Shown piece by piece: positions 44,342 through 53,205 of a stretch of 64,000 bases of DNA. The notes beneath the pieces were generated by a model that was not told the DNA's origin, ran no database searches, and was given only the letters and a program-made list of their open reading frames with translations. The translations under genes were made by a program, and so were the position numbers. Within the stretch, counting starts at the first letter, position 1. Every line of letters starts with the position of its first letter. The DNA is from Paraburkholderia piptadeniae (GTDB lineage Bacteria > Pseudomonadota > Gammaproteobacteria > Burkholderiales > Burkholderiaceae): positions 48,171-112,170 of the forward strand of contig NZ_CYGY02000038.1 in NCBI RefSeq assembly GCF_900007165.1, given 5' to 3'.

Positions 44342-46018
44342 ATGACGAATACCGAATCAGCTTCCGGCAGTTTGCAGTCGCCTCACAATTCTCAGGCCGC
44401 GCATGGGTCGACGGCTGCGAGCGTGCCGCACGCGACCGGCGACCAGCCGTTCTTCGATCCCGTCGCCTACGGCAACGGGCCCGACGACTCGGTCTCCGAC
44501 ACCAGCGAGGGTGCCGCGATCACGAAACACACGGTCACGATCGGCGGCAAGAAGTTCAACTACACGGCAACGGCGGGCCATCTGGTGACGGTCGATCCGT
44601 CCAGTTCGCAGCCAAGCGCGAAGATGTTCTACGTCGCGTTCACGCAGGACGACCAGAAAGAGGAGACGCGGCCCCTCACGTTCTTCTATAACGGCGGGCC
44701 GGGGTCGTCGTCGGTGTTCGTGCTGCTCGGGTCGTTCGCGCCGCGCCGCATCAAGACCTCGATGCCGGGCTTCACGCCGCCCGCGCCGTATCAGATGGAA
44801 GACAACCCGGACAGCCTGCTCGACAAGAGCGACCTGGTGTTCATCAACCCGGTCGGCACGGGCTACTCGGCGGCCGTCGCGCCGCGCAAGAACCGCGACT
44901 TCTGGGGCGTCGACCAGGACGCGGACTCGATCAAGCAGTTCATCAAGCGCTTCCTGACGAAAAACAACCGCTGGAATTCGCCGAAGTTCCTGTTCGGCGA
45001 GTCATACGGCACGGCGCGCAGCTGCGTGCTCGCATACAAGCTGCACGAGGACGGCGTCGATCTGAACGGCGTCACGCTGCAATCGTCGATTCTCGACTAT
45101 ACCCAGGCGGGCAACCCGGTCGGCGCGCTGCCCACGGCCGCCGCGGACGCGTGGTATCACAAGAAGCTCGGCGTCGCGCCACGGCCGACGAACCTCGGCC
45201 AGTTCGTCGAAGAAGTGGCGCAGTTCGCGCGCACCGACTATCTGAACGCGCTGCGCAAGTTCCCGACAACCGACAACGCGGTGGTCGAAAAGCTGAGTGA
45301 GTACACGGGCATCGACAAGACGACGCTGCTCGCATGGAGCCTCGACATCGCCGGCTACGACAGCCGCGGCAATTCGCTGTTTCTGACCACGCTGCTCAAG
45401 TCGCGAGGGCTCGCGCTCGGCGCGTACGACGGTCGCGTGACGGCCATCGACACGGGCATCGCGGGCAAGATCGACCCGAACTCGGGCGGCAATGATCCGA
45501 CCATGACGGCCGTCACGGGCGTCTACACGACGATGTGGAACGTCTATCTGAACGAGCAGCTGAAGTTCACGTCGAACTCGGCGTTCACGGATCTGAACGA
45601 CCAGGCGTTCAAGTACTGGGACTTCAGCCATATCGATCCGACGGGCGAGCAGAAGGGCGTCGACAGCAAGGGCAACATCATCCTGTACACGGCGGGCGAT
45701 CTCGCGGCCGTGATGGCGCTCAACGTGGACCTGAAGGTGCTGTCGGCGAACGGCTTCTGCGATTTCGTCACGCCTTTCTATCAGACGGTGATCGACTTGC
45801 AGCAGATGCCGCTTCTCAGCCAGCAGGTGCGGGACAACCTGTCGGCGCGCTTCTATCCGTCGGGGCATATGGTGTATCTCGACGGCGGCTCGCGCACCGC
45901 GCTCAAGGCCGATCTCGCGACGATGTACGAATCGACGGTGAGCAACACGGAGGCGCTCGGACGCGTGCGCGCACTGCAGGCGCGAACAGCGGCGGCGAAG
46001 ACGCCAGGCACGCACTAG
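44342..46018 (+). CDS. S10 family serine carboxypeptidase
   Basis: A 558-residue alpha/beta-hydrolase peptidase. The oxyanion region is FFYNGGPGSSSVFVLLGSF, the nucleophile is in FLFGESYGTAR, Asp in NGFCDFVTPF, and His in YPSGHMVYLD. It releases C-terminal amino acids at acidic pH. The N-terminus is Ser/His/Ala-rich with no clear signal peptide. ATG 44342 follows GGAGCGA. It sits 104 bp after the S53 endopeptidase, and the two could act together on proteins under acid conditions; that link is inference. Confidence 0.92.
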   Translation: MTNTESASGSLQSPHNSQAAHGSTAASVPHATGDQPFFDPVAYGNGPDDSVSDTSEGAAITKHTVTIGGKKFNYTATAGHLVTVDPSSSQPSAKMFYVAFTQDDQKEETRPLTFFYNGGPGSSSVFVLLGSFAPRRIKTSMPGFTPPAPYQMEDNPDSLLDKSDLVFINPVGTGYSAAVAPRKNRDFWGVDQDADSIKQFIKRFLTKNNRWNSPKFLFGESYGTARSCVLAYKLHEDGVDLNGVTLQSSILDYTQAGNPVGALPTAAADAWYHKKLGVAPRPTNLGQFVEEVAQFARTDYLNALRKFPTTDNAVVEKLSEYTGIDKTTLLAWSLDIAGYDSRGNSLFLTTLLKSRGLALGAYDGRVTAIDTGIAGKIDPNSGGNDPTMTAVTGVYTTMWNVYLNEQLKFTSNSAFTDLNDQAFKYWDFSHIDPTGEQKGVDSKGNIILYTAGDLAAVMALNVDLKVLSANGFCDFVTPFYQTVIDLQQMPLLSQQVRDNLSARFYPSGHMVYLDGGSRTALKADLATMYESTVSNTEALGRVRALQARTAAAKTPGTH

Positions 46019-46074
46019 TGCCTCGTTGCGTCGGGGCGCGGCCGCGCTGGCGCCGCGTTCGGAGCGCGAGGCAA

Positions 46075-46102
46075 GGGCATCGCGGGTTGTTTCGCGATGC
46101 CC
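46075..46102 (+). terminator. hairpin after the S10 peptidase gene
   Basis: A perfect 10-bp stem GGGCATCGCG / CGCGATGCCC with an 8-base loop lies 56 bp after the carboxypeptidase stop, followed by a short pyrimidine tract. It is a likely terminator. Confidence 0.6.
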
Positions 46103-46337
46103 CCTCTGTGCGCTCGATGCCCCGGGCATCGAAAATCCGAAGCGATTCAAAGCGGTGGTATTTACGTCAAGCACCCCGGTTGTGTTTTAATTGTCTGCCG
46201 AATTAACTCTTCCGCGTCGTGACGGCGCGCGCTGATTAATGAATGCAGCGAAGGCGAACGCGCTCGACCAGGCGCGCGCGAGTCGAATCGAATCAACCAC
46301 CCATCGCGCCTCGCGTGCTGCGCGCGTCGCGCAAACG

Positions 46338-46847
46338 ATGCGCAATCGCTGCATCATGCTCGCCGCGATGGCGGCGGGCTTGCATCTGCATGTGCCGGTC
46401 GCGTTCGCACAGGACGCGTCGATGCTCGACGAGCGCGTCACGCAGCAGACCATCGCCGATACGATCTGCAAGCCGGGCTACGCCGATACCGTGTCGCCGC
46501 CGTTCGACGACCTGATGGCGGACAAGGACCGGATGCTCTCCGAGCGTGGCATCGATCCCGACCACGGCACGCGCTATGCGTTGGACCGTCGCGTGCCCGT
46601 CGTGCTCGGCGGCTCGCCGGATGCGCCGGACAATCTCGATCTTCTGCCGTGGAGCGGGCATCGCGGGGAGCGCCGCAAGGCGCTGCTGACGGCGAAGCTC
46701 AAGCGCTGCGTCTGCGAAGGGCGCATGTCGCTGAGCGACGCGCAGGCCGCCATCGCGGGCAACTGGTCCGCTCACTATGCGGGCTTCGGCAGCGCGCCTT
46801 GCGGCGACGATCGGGGCGTCGCGTTCAGCGGCAACAATGGCTCCTGA
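46338..46847 (+). CDS. secreted hypothetical protein with HNH-like motif
   Basis: About 169 residues with a probable signal peptide (MRNRCIMLAAMAAGLHLHVP, cleavage after AFA). The core RRVPVVLGGSPDAPDNLDLL followed by SGHRGERRKALLTAKLKRCV recalls HNH-like secreted proteins in which DHRVPLELGG and NL..Q motifs form the metal site. Here the first HNH histidine reads Arg (DRRVP), so nuclease activity is doubtful. The frame extends to 46239, but that would place 33 charged residues before the signal peptide. Neither start has a clear ribosome site. Function is unknown. Confidence 0.55.
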   Translation: MRNRCIMLAAMAAGLHLHVPVAFAQDASMLDERVTQQTIADTICKPGYADTVSPPFDDLMADKDRMLSERGIDPDHGTRYALDRRVPVVLGGSPDAPDNLDLLPWSGHRGERRKALLTAKLKRCVCEGRMSLSDAQAAIAGNWSAHYAGFGSAPCGDDRGVAFSGNNGS

Positions 46848-46931
46848 GGCTCGCTGCATCGGGTGTCGGATGCGGTTTCGCCTTCCTGGCGGCCGGAACA
46901 CCGGCGAACCGTCACTTTCTGGAGAATCGAC

Positions 46932-47288
46932 ATGAAGCAACTCTTTCGCGCAACCGTCGCGGCCATCGTGGCCGCGCTCGGCAGTCTTGCCGCCAGCCAC
47001 GCGTTCGCGGCGACACCGTCGCCGTGCGGCAAGGACGACGCATTGCAGATTCGCGGCGATACGCCCGGCGCGATCAGCTACGACGTGTATAGCCAGCTGC
47101 GGCCTCTCACGGCGCGGCGTCTCGCGCTCTTTCAGGACGCGGGCACCGTGAAGCGTCTGCCTGATGGGCTCGACGTATGCGAGATCGCCGACGACGGCGT
47201 CGCTGATCCGACAGCCGTGCTCGTGCATGTGCCGCGAGGCAGGATGGCGTGGTGGGTGAGCGCGGCGAACGTCGAAGAAGCGGATTGA
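46932..47288 (+). CDS. small secreted hypothetical protein
   Basis: A 118-residue protein with a convincing signal peptide (MKQLFRATVAAIVAALGSLA, cleavage after AFA) and a compact mature domain ending WWVSAANVEEAD. Two cysteines in the mature part (PSPCGKDD and LDVCEIAD) could form a disulfide in the periplasm. The start at 46932 has a strong GGAGAA site. It follows the HNH-like gene by 84 bp and may be co-transcribed. No family is recognised. Confidence 0.65.
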   Translation: MKQLFRATVAAIVAALGSLAASHAFAATPSPCGKDDALQIRGDTPGAISYDVYSQLRPLTARRLALFQDAGTVKRLPDGLDVCEIADDGVADPTAVLVHVPRGRMAWWVSAANVEEAD

Positions 47289-47411
47289 TTTCGCACGCGC
47301 GAGCACGAGCGCCGTTTGCCGCGCGGCGCGATTATGGCTACGCTGGGAGACTGCTAGTCGAGGTTGACAGCGTTGCATGGAACCCGAGTAAGGCGCTGAA
47401 GTACCGACGCT

Positions 47412-47690
47412 GGTCGACCGCTCTGCGTGGGACCGGAGTAAGTGCTCTGCATGGGGCTGAAGTAGGTGCTAAAGCACTAACTCCAGCCGACAGCTAAAGC
47501 GCCGACTCCGGTCGACCGCTCTGCGTGGGACCGGAGTAAGTGCTCCGCATGGGGCTGGAGTAAGTGCTAAAGCACCAACTCCGGCCGACAGCTAAAGCGC
47601 CAACTCCGGTCGACCGCTCTGCGTGGGACCGGAGTAAGGCACTAAAGCGCCAACTCCGGTCGACAGGCAAAACCATGAGTCGCTGGGCTG
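47412..47690. repeat. 98-bp tandem repeat, about 2.6 copies, hairpin-forming
   Basis: Units at 47412-47509 and 47510-47607 differ at about six positions. A third unit from 47608 has lost its middle part. Each unit starts with the palindrome GGTCGACC and contains a near-palindrome (GGCTGGAGTAAGTGCT / AGCACCAACTCCGGCC). A degenerate copy precedes the first unit from about 47370. The 98-bp period is not a multiple of three and no protein reads through sensibly. It occupies most of the gap before the RRM gene. Confidence 0.9.
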
Positions 47691-47722
47691 CGTCACCATC
47701 ATCAACGGAGGGCGTCGCGCGT

Positions 47723-48004
47723 ATGAAGATCATCGTGTGGAACATTCCCGAGTCCTGCTCCGAGCAGGAAGTGCGCGATTTTCTCGGCCGCGAGCTCGGC
47801 CATTACGCAAAAGAGATCGAAGTGTTCGAGCAGGGCACGCCGAACGCGTACGCGAACGTGGACGTCGACGCCGACGAACCGTACGTCGCCGATGTCATCG
47901 CGCGGCAGTTCAACGGCAAGCTCCTGGGCGGCGTTCCGCTGCAGGTCAGCGCCGTGCCGTTCGGTAGCAACGAGACGCCGCCGACGCCGCCGCATCGCGA
48001 ATAG
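47723..48004 (+). CDS. RNA recognition motif (RRM) domain protein
   Basis: A 93-residue protein with a single RRM-like fold: beta-1 MKIIVWNIPESCSEQEVRDF (RNP2-like IVWNIP), helix 1, and NAYANVDVDADEPYVADVIA in place of RNP1, ending FNGKLLGGVPLQVSAVPFG. The aromatic residues usual in RNP1 are partly replaced (AYANVDV). It may bind RNA or a partner in the cytoplasm. GGAGGGCG gives a strong ribosome site. It lies directly downstream of the 98-bp hairpin repeats. Confidence 0.75.
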   Translation: MKIIVWNIPESCSEQEVRDFLGRELGHYAKEIEVFEQGTPNAYANVDVDADEPYVADVIARQFNGKLLGGVPLQVSAVPFGSNETPPTPPHRE

Positions 48005-48039
48005 CGCCTGCACGCGGCTCCGCGAAACGAAACGCGCGC

Positions 48040-48876
48040 TCAGCCGAACGGCGTGTAAGGCAGCGCGCGCTTGTGCCGGGTGCTCTCGTAGAAGTGCATG
48101 ATGGTTTCGAAAACCGCTGCGCTGACGGGCTTGCCTTCGAGGAAATCGTCGATGTCGTCGTAGCGGATGCCGTATGCGTCCTCGTCCGGACGTTGAGGGC
48201 GCAACATCTCCAGATCGGCGGTCGGCACCTTGTGCGCGAGCGCGTCGCTGGCGCCGAGCGCAGCCGCGAGCGCGCGCACGCGCCGCTTGTTCAGGCCCGC
48301 GAGCGGCAGGACGTCGGCGCCGCCGTCGCCGAACTTCGTAAAGAACCCCATCACCGACTCCGCCGCGTGATCCGTGCCGATCACGATGCCGTGCCGCGCG
48401 CTCGCCGCCGCGTACTGCGCGATCATCCGCTCGCGCGCCTTGATGTTGCCGTGCACGAAGTCCCGTTGCGAATCGTCGTCAAAGCGCAAGCCGCTCGCCA
48501 GGAGCGAATCGAGCATCGCGTCGGCGGCGGGGCGGATGTCGACGGTCAGCGTTTCGTCGGCTCGGATGAACTCGAGCGATTGCTGCGCGTCCGTCTCGTC
48601 GTGCTGGACGCCGTGAGGCAATCGCATCGCGACGAAGCGCGCGTCGTACCGCGTGCTGCGCAGCCGCTCCACCGCGAGTTGCGCGAGGCGTCCCGCCGTC
48701 AATGAATCGACGCCGCCGCTGATGCCCAGCACATAGGTCGAAAGCCCGCTTGCGCGAAGGTAGTCGGCGAGAAACGCGACGCGCTGTTCGATTTCGCGCG
48801 CGGCGTCGAACGTGCCGGCAACGTGCAGTTCCGCTGCGATCTGCCGCTGACGCGCGGCGCGTTCGTGCTGGTCCAT
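48040..48876 (-). CDS. nadE: ammonia-dependent NAD+ synthetase
   Basis: A 278-residue NadE that amidates deamido-NAD with ammonia and ATP, the final step of NAD synthesis. The PP-loop ATP site is YVLGISGGVDSLTAGRL near residue 50, with GTDHAAESVMGFFTKFGDG and NKRRVRAL further on. No glutaminase domain is fused, so it is the ammonia-dependent form. ATG 48876 has an AGGGGGC ribosome site. It is monocistronic and divergent from an L,D-transpeptidase-like gene. Confidence 0.95.
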   Translation of the reverse strand: MDQHERAARQRQIAAELHVAGTFDAAREIEQRVAFLADYLRASGLSTYVLGISGGVDSLTAGRLAQLAVERLRSTRYDARFVAMRLPHGVQHDETDAQQSLEFIRADETLTVDIRPAADAMLDSLLASGLRFDDDSQRDFVHGNIKARERMIAQYAAASARHGIVIGTDHAAESVMGFFTKFGDGGADVLPLAGLNKRRVRALAAALGASDALAHKVPTADLEMLRPQRPDEDAYGIRYDDIDDFLEGKPVSAAVFETIMHFYESTRHKRALPYTPFG

Positions 48877-49174
48877 CGAAGCCCCCTGAAAAGCGCGCTG
48901 ACACGAGCGTCGATGATTGCATGAAAGCGCCGAATCGGGTGCGCTGTCATGCGTTGTCTGGTTTAATGTCGAATAACCATAATCAAAGCTCAACGATTAA
49001 GGCTTTAAATCGATGATGCATAGCCGTCAATCATCATCGGAAAGCACTGCGTTATGCGTTTGTCATTTTTGAGCAAGCGGGATTCGGGCGCATCGCCGCC
49101 GAATCCGGAAACGCCCGACGGCACGCCATAAGCGGCTGTGCGGGTTGGGCAACGGGCAGTGATGTTCGACCACA

Positions 49175-50245
49175 ATGAACAGCAAAAAAGAGAACATGGC
49201 AGTTCGTCCGCCTGCACGAGAGAGGGCGGGATCACAAAACGATGAAGAGCGCAGTGTCGACGGGGCAAGGCGAAGCGCGAAGGTCGCGGCAGCGCGGCGT
49301 GTGCGCCTCGTCGCGGCGCGGCTCGCGTTGAGCTTTTTCTCCGCGTCGGCGCTGGCCGTGCCGGCGTTCGTCGCAAGTCTCCATGCCGCTCATGCTGCCG
49401 ATGCGCTGCAAGACCCGGCGAATCCCGCCATCGATGCATCGGCCGTCGCGGCGCGCGACGCCGCGGGTGGCGCGGACCCGCGCCGCGCGCTATTGATGCG
49501 CGACCTATTCGCGCGCGACGTGTCGCGCCGTCTGAAGGTGCCCGTCGCCGAGCAGCGCGCGTATGGCGATCGCGTGCAACGGGCGCTCGGACAGAACGAG
49601 CTGGGCAATCTGTCGGGCGAGTACGTGGTGCTCGTCGATCGCAACGAGAACGTGCAGGCGCTCCTCATCTACTTTCGCGCGACGCCCGCCGACACGTGGC
49701 AGATGATCGGCGCATCACCCGTCGCGACGGGACGGCCGGGCCGGTACGATCACTTCATCACGCCGCTCGGCGTGTTCGAGCACACGCCGGACAACATGGA
49801 TTTCCGCGCGGAAGGCACGATGAACGATAACGGCATCCGTGGCTACGGCGCACACGACATGCGCATCTTCGACCTCGGCTGGGCGCAGGCCGAGCGTGGC
49901 TGGGGCAAGGGCGGCATTTCGCAGATGCGCTTTCAGATGCACGCGACCGATCCCGACAAGCTCGAACCGATTCTCGGCATCCGGCACTCGAAAGGCTGCG
50001 TGCGGATGCCGGCCTCGCTGAACGTCTTTCTCGATCACTACGGCATTCTCGACCGCGAGTACGAGGCGCTCGTCGACGAAGGCAGGTCGCTGTGGGTGCT
50101 GCATTCGGATCGCGTCGCGACGCCGTGGGCGGGACGCTATATCGTCGTCGTCGATTCGCAGCGCAAGGCGCGGCCCGTCTGGTCGCCGCCGCCGAGCAGG
50201 AAGGTACGCGCACGGGTGCCGCCTAACGCCGATACGGCGGATTGA
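49175..50245 (+). CDS. L,D-transpeptidase (YkuD) domain protein
   Basis: A 356-residue exported protein. A basic N-terminus and hydrophobic segment (LVAARLALSFFSASALAVPA, residues about 45-65) act as a signal peptide or anchor ending at AHAAD. The YkuD catalytic motif is ILGIRHSKGCVRMPASLN, with His and Cys placed for the thioester mechanism. It probably cross-links peptidoglycan or attaches proteins to it in the periplasm. ATG 49196 has a better purine-rich ribosome site (AAGAGA) and may be the real start. Confidence 0.83.
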   Translation: MNSKKENMAVRPPARERAGSQNDEERSVDGARRSAKVAAARRVRLVAARLALSFFSASALAVPAFVASLHAAHAADALQDPANPAIDASAVAARDAAGGADPRRALLMRDLFARDVSRRLKVPVAEQRAYGDRVQRALGQNELGNLSGEYVVLVDRNENVQALLIYFRATPADTWQMIGASPVATGRPGRYDHFITPLGVFEHTPDNMDFRAEGTMNDNGIRGYGAHDMRIFDLGWAQAERGWGKGGISQMRFQMHATDPDKLEPILGIRHSKGCVRMPASLNVFLDHYGILDREYEALVDEGRSLWVLHSDRVATPWAGRYIVVVDSQRKARPVWSPPPSRKVRARVPPNADTAD

Positions 50246-50388
50246 CGGCGGATGGGCCTTCGGCGGTGCATCGCGGCCGCGTTCCCGCAATCACAACTTC
50301 GGAAGCACGACCGCAAATACACGACCTCGCATTCGCGGCTGCACATTCAGGGCCACGCAATCACAACCACGCAATCACAGCAGCCCAC

Positions 50389-51261
50389 TCACGACCGCGC
50401 GAGCAACACGCCGATCAGCGCGACGACAAAGCCCGCCACCTGCACGGCACTCAGCGTTTCGCCGAACCCGGCGTAGCCCTCGACGGCCGCGAGCGGCGGC
50501 GCGAGAAACAGCAGCGCCGTCGCGCGCGATGCGTTGCCGCGCCGGACCATCCAGACGAGCAGCGTGACGCTCACGCCCGACAGCATCACGATGCCCCACG
50601 CCAGCGACACCCACAGCGCCAATGACGGAATCCATTTGTGCTCGCCGAGCGCCAGCGCGAACACGAGCACGACGATGGCCGCGCCGAAGTTCTGCACGGC
50701 GCTCGCGCTGCGGATATCGGCTTTCGATAGCGACGTCTTCTGGATCAGCGTGCCCGCCGTGATCGCGCAAACGGCGAGGATCGACACGGCGACGACCAGC
50801 GACTGAGGCGCATTGCCCTGCGCGACGCCCAGATCCGTGGCCGCGAGCTTCGGCTCCAGCACGAGCGCGACGCCTGCGAGGCCGAGCAGCATCCCCGTCC
50901 AGCCGCGCGCGGACAGACGCTCGCCGAACAGCGGCGCGGCGACGGCGGCTGTCAGCAGCGGCTGCAACGCACCGAGCAGCGCCATGATGCCCGCGCTCAT
51001 GCCTTGCGCGACGGCCCAGTAGCCCGCGCCCAGATAGACGCCTTGCAGCAGCGCGCCCGCGATCAGGTGCTTGCCGAGCGCGCGGCCCGTCGGCCATTCG
51101 ACGCGCGCGAGCAGTGCAGCCGCCATGAACAGCAGCGCGGTGCCGCCGAAGCGCGCGAGCAGAAAGAGATTCGGATCGGCGTAAGGCTTGATCGCGCGGG
51201 CGACCACGAAACCCGTCGACCACAGGACGACGAACACGACTGCATTGACGAAAGCCAGCAT
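50389..51261 (-). CDS. EamA-domain (DMT superfamily) transporter
   Basis: A 290-residue inner-membrane protein with ten predicted helices in two EamA repeats: FVVLWSTGFVVARAIKPYAD at the start and VLVWMVRRGNASRATALLFL near the end. It is a typical drug/metabolite exporter of unknown substrate. ATG 51261 (MLAFVNAVVF) is chosen because the upstream frame is Arg-rich and not membrane-like. It is transcribed in the same direction as the UbiB-like gene upstream. Confidence 0.9.
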   Translation of the reverse strand: MLAFVNAVVFVVLWSTGFVVARAIKPYADPNLFLLARFGGTALLFMAAALLARVEWPTGRALGKHLIAGALLQGVYLGAGYWAVAQGMSAGIMALLGALQPLLTAAVAAPLFGERLSARGWTGMLLGLAGVALVLEPKLAATDLGVAQGNAPQSLVVAVSILAVCAITAGTLIQKTSLSKADIRSASAVQNFGAAIVVLVFALALGEHKWIPSLALWVSLAWGIVMLSGVSVTLLVWMVRRGNASRATALLFLAPPLAAVEGYAGFGETLSAVQVAGFVVALIGVLLARS

Positions 51262-51412
51262 CGGAAAGCATGGGAAGCGGACGAAGCCCGCAGTATCGGT
51301 GCAAGCGGGGCGGGCCGTCTTGTTCGAGGCTGCACCGGCGCGGCCGGCGCGAGCCGTGCGAACCGTCGCGCGCGTGCGTCGCATGCGCCGATCAGCGCCT
51401 TTCAGCGCGCGC

Positions 51413-51467
51413 TCAATACGTGAGCGGCACCGATCAGAAAGCGCCGTTCAATACGTGAGCAGCACCG
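51413..51467. repeat. 35-bp imperfect tandem duplication at the UbiB-like 3' end
   Basis: TCAATACGTGAGCGGCACCG (51413-51432) recurs as TCAATACGTGAGCAGCACCG (51448-51467), one mismatch, 35 bp apart. The second copy encodes the last residues and stop of the UbiB-like gene, so its 3' end has been duplicated downstream. Confidence 0.75.
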
Positions 51468-53004
51468 CCACCGCGCCGAGCACCCCGCCGCAGATCGTGC
51501 ATGCCCACAGCAGCACTCGTGTTCTGCGATATTCGGTCAGCACGTCGCTGACAAGCTGCGCCTGTTGCCTCGCGTTCGCCGCTTCGTGCTGATGCTGCAG
51601 ATAGCGCACGGCAAGCTGCGGAATGCGCGGCACCAGATGCGCAAGATGCGGCAGCTCCTGCGCGATGTGCCGCGCCCAGCCGCGATGATCGAACTCGCGG
51701 CGCGCGAGCGTCGCCAGCACGGAGCGCGCGATCTTCCACGAATCGACGCCCGGATGCAGCGCGTTCGCCAGCATCTCGGCCTGCTCGAACGTGCGTTGCG
51801 CGGCGACGAGGCGCGGCGGCACGTCGCCGCCGAACGGCCGCACGGCGAACAGCAGATGATGGAACAGCGCACCCGCCGAGCGCTCGTGCGATTGCGGCGC
51901 GAAGTGCGCTTCGGCGCGCGTGCGCAGTTCGGCTTCGAGCTTTTCGGGGCGCGTCTCGCTCGACACGTGCCCGGCTTCGTGATGCAGATGCGCCAGCCGT
52001 CCGTAGTCCTGGTCAAAGAGGGCCGTCGCGCCTTGCACGAAGAACTCGCGCTCGTGCGTCGACAGGCTCGACATCACCGCGAAGTCCGCGAGCACGATAC
52101 GGCCCAGCGTGTCCGGCTCGATGCTCACGCGCACGCGGCGTGCGTCGAGCGTCGCGTGGAAGAAGCCGTGCTCGAACGCCTGCTCGGTGACGACTTCGAT
52201 GATGTGCTCGGCAAGCGGCACCAGCTTCACGCCGCGCGCCGACAGGCCGGCGAGATCCAGCGCGGGCAGCGACTCGACATGCTGCATCGCGAGCGTGCGG
52301 TCGGTGCAGAGCTCCCAGATCACGGCGGGAATTGCGAGGCGCTTGTCGTCTGCGAAGTGATGCGCGGTCTGGCTCAGGTTCGCGGCCTCGGCGCGCAGAT
52401 CGAAGCGCCGCAGAATGTCCTGCGTGAAGGCGTCCGCCAAGTCGCGCAGCCGCAGGCGCCGCGCGTTCTTCGACAGCTTTTCCATCCAGCGTGCGACCCA
52501 GCGCAGCAACGCGGCTTCGTCGGCGATTTCCTGGACCTGCGCGGCGCGCACGAGCTTGATCGCGATGTCGCGATGTCCGTTGATCGCCTCGGCGAGGCGC
52601 GCGACATGCGTCTGTTCGGCAAAGCCGTTGCGCGCGGGTGTGAGATCGATCGACGCGAAGAGCGTCGGTACGGGACGGCCGAGTGCCGCGGCGAGCGCCT
52701 GTTCGACTTCTTCCGGCGGCAACGGCGTTTCGAGGTGGCCGACGGCGTCGATCGCATCGTGCAGCGTGCCCGTCGCGAGTTCGGGGCGGCGCGCGAGCGC
52801 TTCGGCGAAAGCGCTCGCGAGCGGGCCCAGATTGGGCAGCGCGCGTTGCACGCCGGCGCGCCCGCCCGGCGACGCGTGCACGCGCGACGCTAGCGTGACG
52901 AACCAGTGCAACTTGTGATGCTCGGGCGCGGCGAGCCAGACGAGACGCGCGCCGTAGCGCAGCGTGTGGAACAGCAGTCGTAGTCGGCGAAACAGGGGAG
53001 GCAT
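51448..53004 (-). CDS. divergent UbiB/ABC1-like atypical kinase, probable pseudokinase
   Basis: A 518-residue protein whose overall order follows UbiB, including a C-terminal hydrophobic stretch (VLLWACTICGGVLGAVAVLL). AIKLVRAAQVQEIADEAALL keeps the ATP-site lysine. The N-terminal KxGQ helix is not recognisable, the catalytic HxDxHPGN reads FFHATLDARRV, and the DFG magnesium loop reads LADFAVMSSL. Catalysis by the known mechanism is therefore doubtful. The frame is open in phase upstream to 53310 through a 36-bp repeat, so a 620-residue form is possible. It is not near ubiquinone genes, so its role is unknown. Confidence 0.72.
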   Translation of the reverse strand: MPPLFRRLRLLFHTLRYGARLVWLAAPEHHKLHWFVTLASRVHASPGGRAGVQRALPNLGPLASAFAEALARRPELATGTLHDAIDAVGHLETPLPPEEVEQALAAALGRPVPTLFASIDLTPARNGFAEQTHVARLAEAINGHRDIAIKLVRAAQVQEIADEAALLRWVARWMEKLSKNARRLRLRDLADAFTQDILRRFDLRAEAANLSQTAHHFADDKRLAIPAVIWELCTDRTLAMQHVESLPALDLAGLSARGVKLVPLAEHIIEVVTEQAFEHGFFHATLDARRVRVSIEPDTLGRIVLADFAVMSSLSTHEREFFVQGATALFDQDYGRLAHLHHEAGHVSSETRPEKLEAELRTRAEAHFAPQSHERSAGALFHHLLFAVRPFGGDVPPRLVAAQRTFEQAEMLANALHPGVDSWKIARSVLATLARREFDHRGWARHIAQELPHLAHLVPRIPQLAVRYLQHQHEAANARQQAQLVSDVLTEYRRTRVLLWACTICGGVLGAVAVLLTY

Positions 53005-53119
53005 CGGCGGATCGTTCGGCAGGACGCATCGGCGATGCGTGAAAAGACCGCTCAGATTAGCAGGGATGCGCCGCCAGGAACACCCGCACGGCGATTGCCG
53101 CGCGCCGGATGCGGCGGGA

Positions 53120-53205
53120 ATCGGCATATGGCCAGCCTCGACATACGGCCAGGATATCGGCATATGACCAGCCTCGACATAGGGCCAGGCCATCGGCATA
53201 CGATC
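53120..53205. repeat. 36-bp tandem repeat, about 2.4 copies
   Basis: Units start at 53120, 53156 and 53192 with ATCGGCATATG or ATCGGCATACG. They contain CCAGCCTCGACATA, and the third is partial. Read on the minus strand in phase with the UbiB-like gene, they encode a 12-residue repeat of the form MPISWPYVEAGH. They lie in the gap between divergent genes, so they may be promoter DNA rather than coding. Confidence 0.88.

Noticed and set aside
53120..53205. 36-bp repeats considered as a CRISPR array
   Set aside because: The units are directly adjacent without spacers and number fewer than three.
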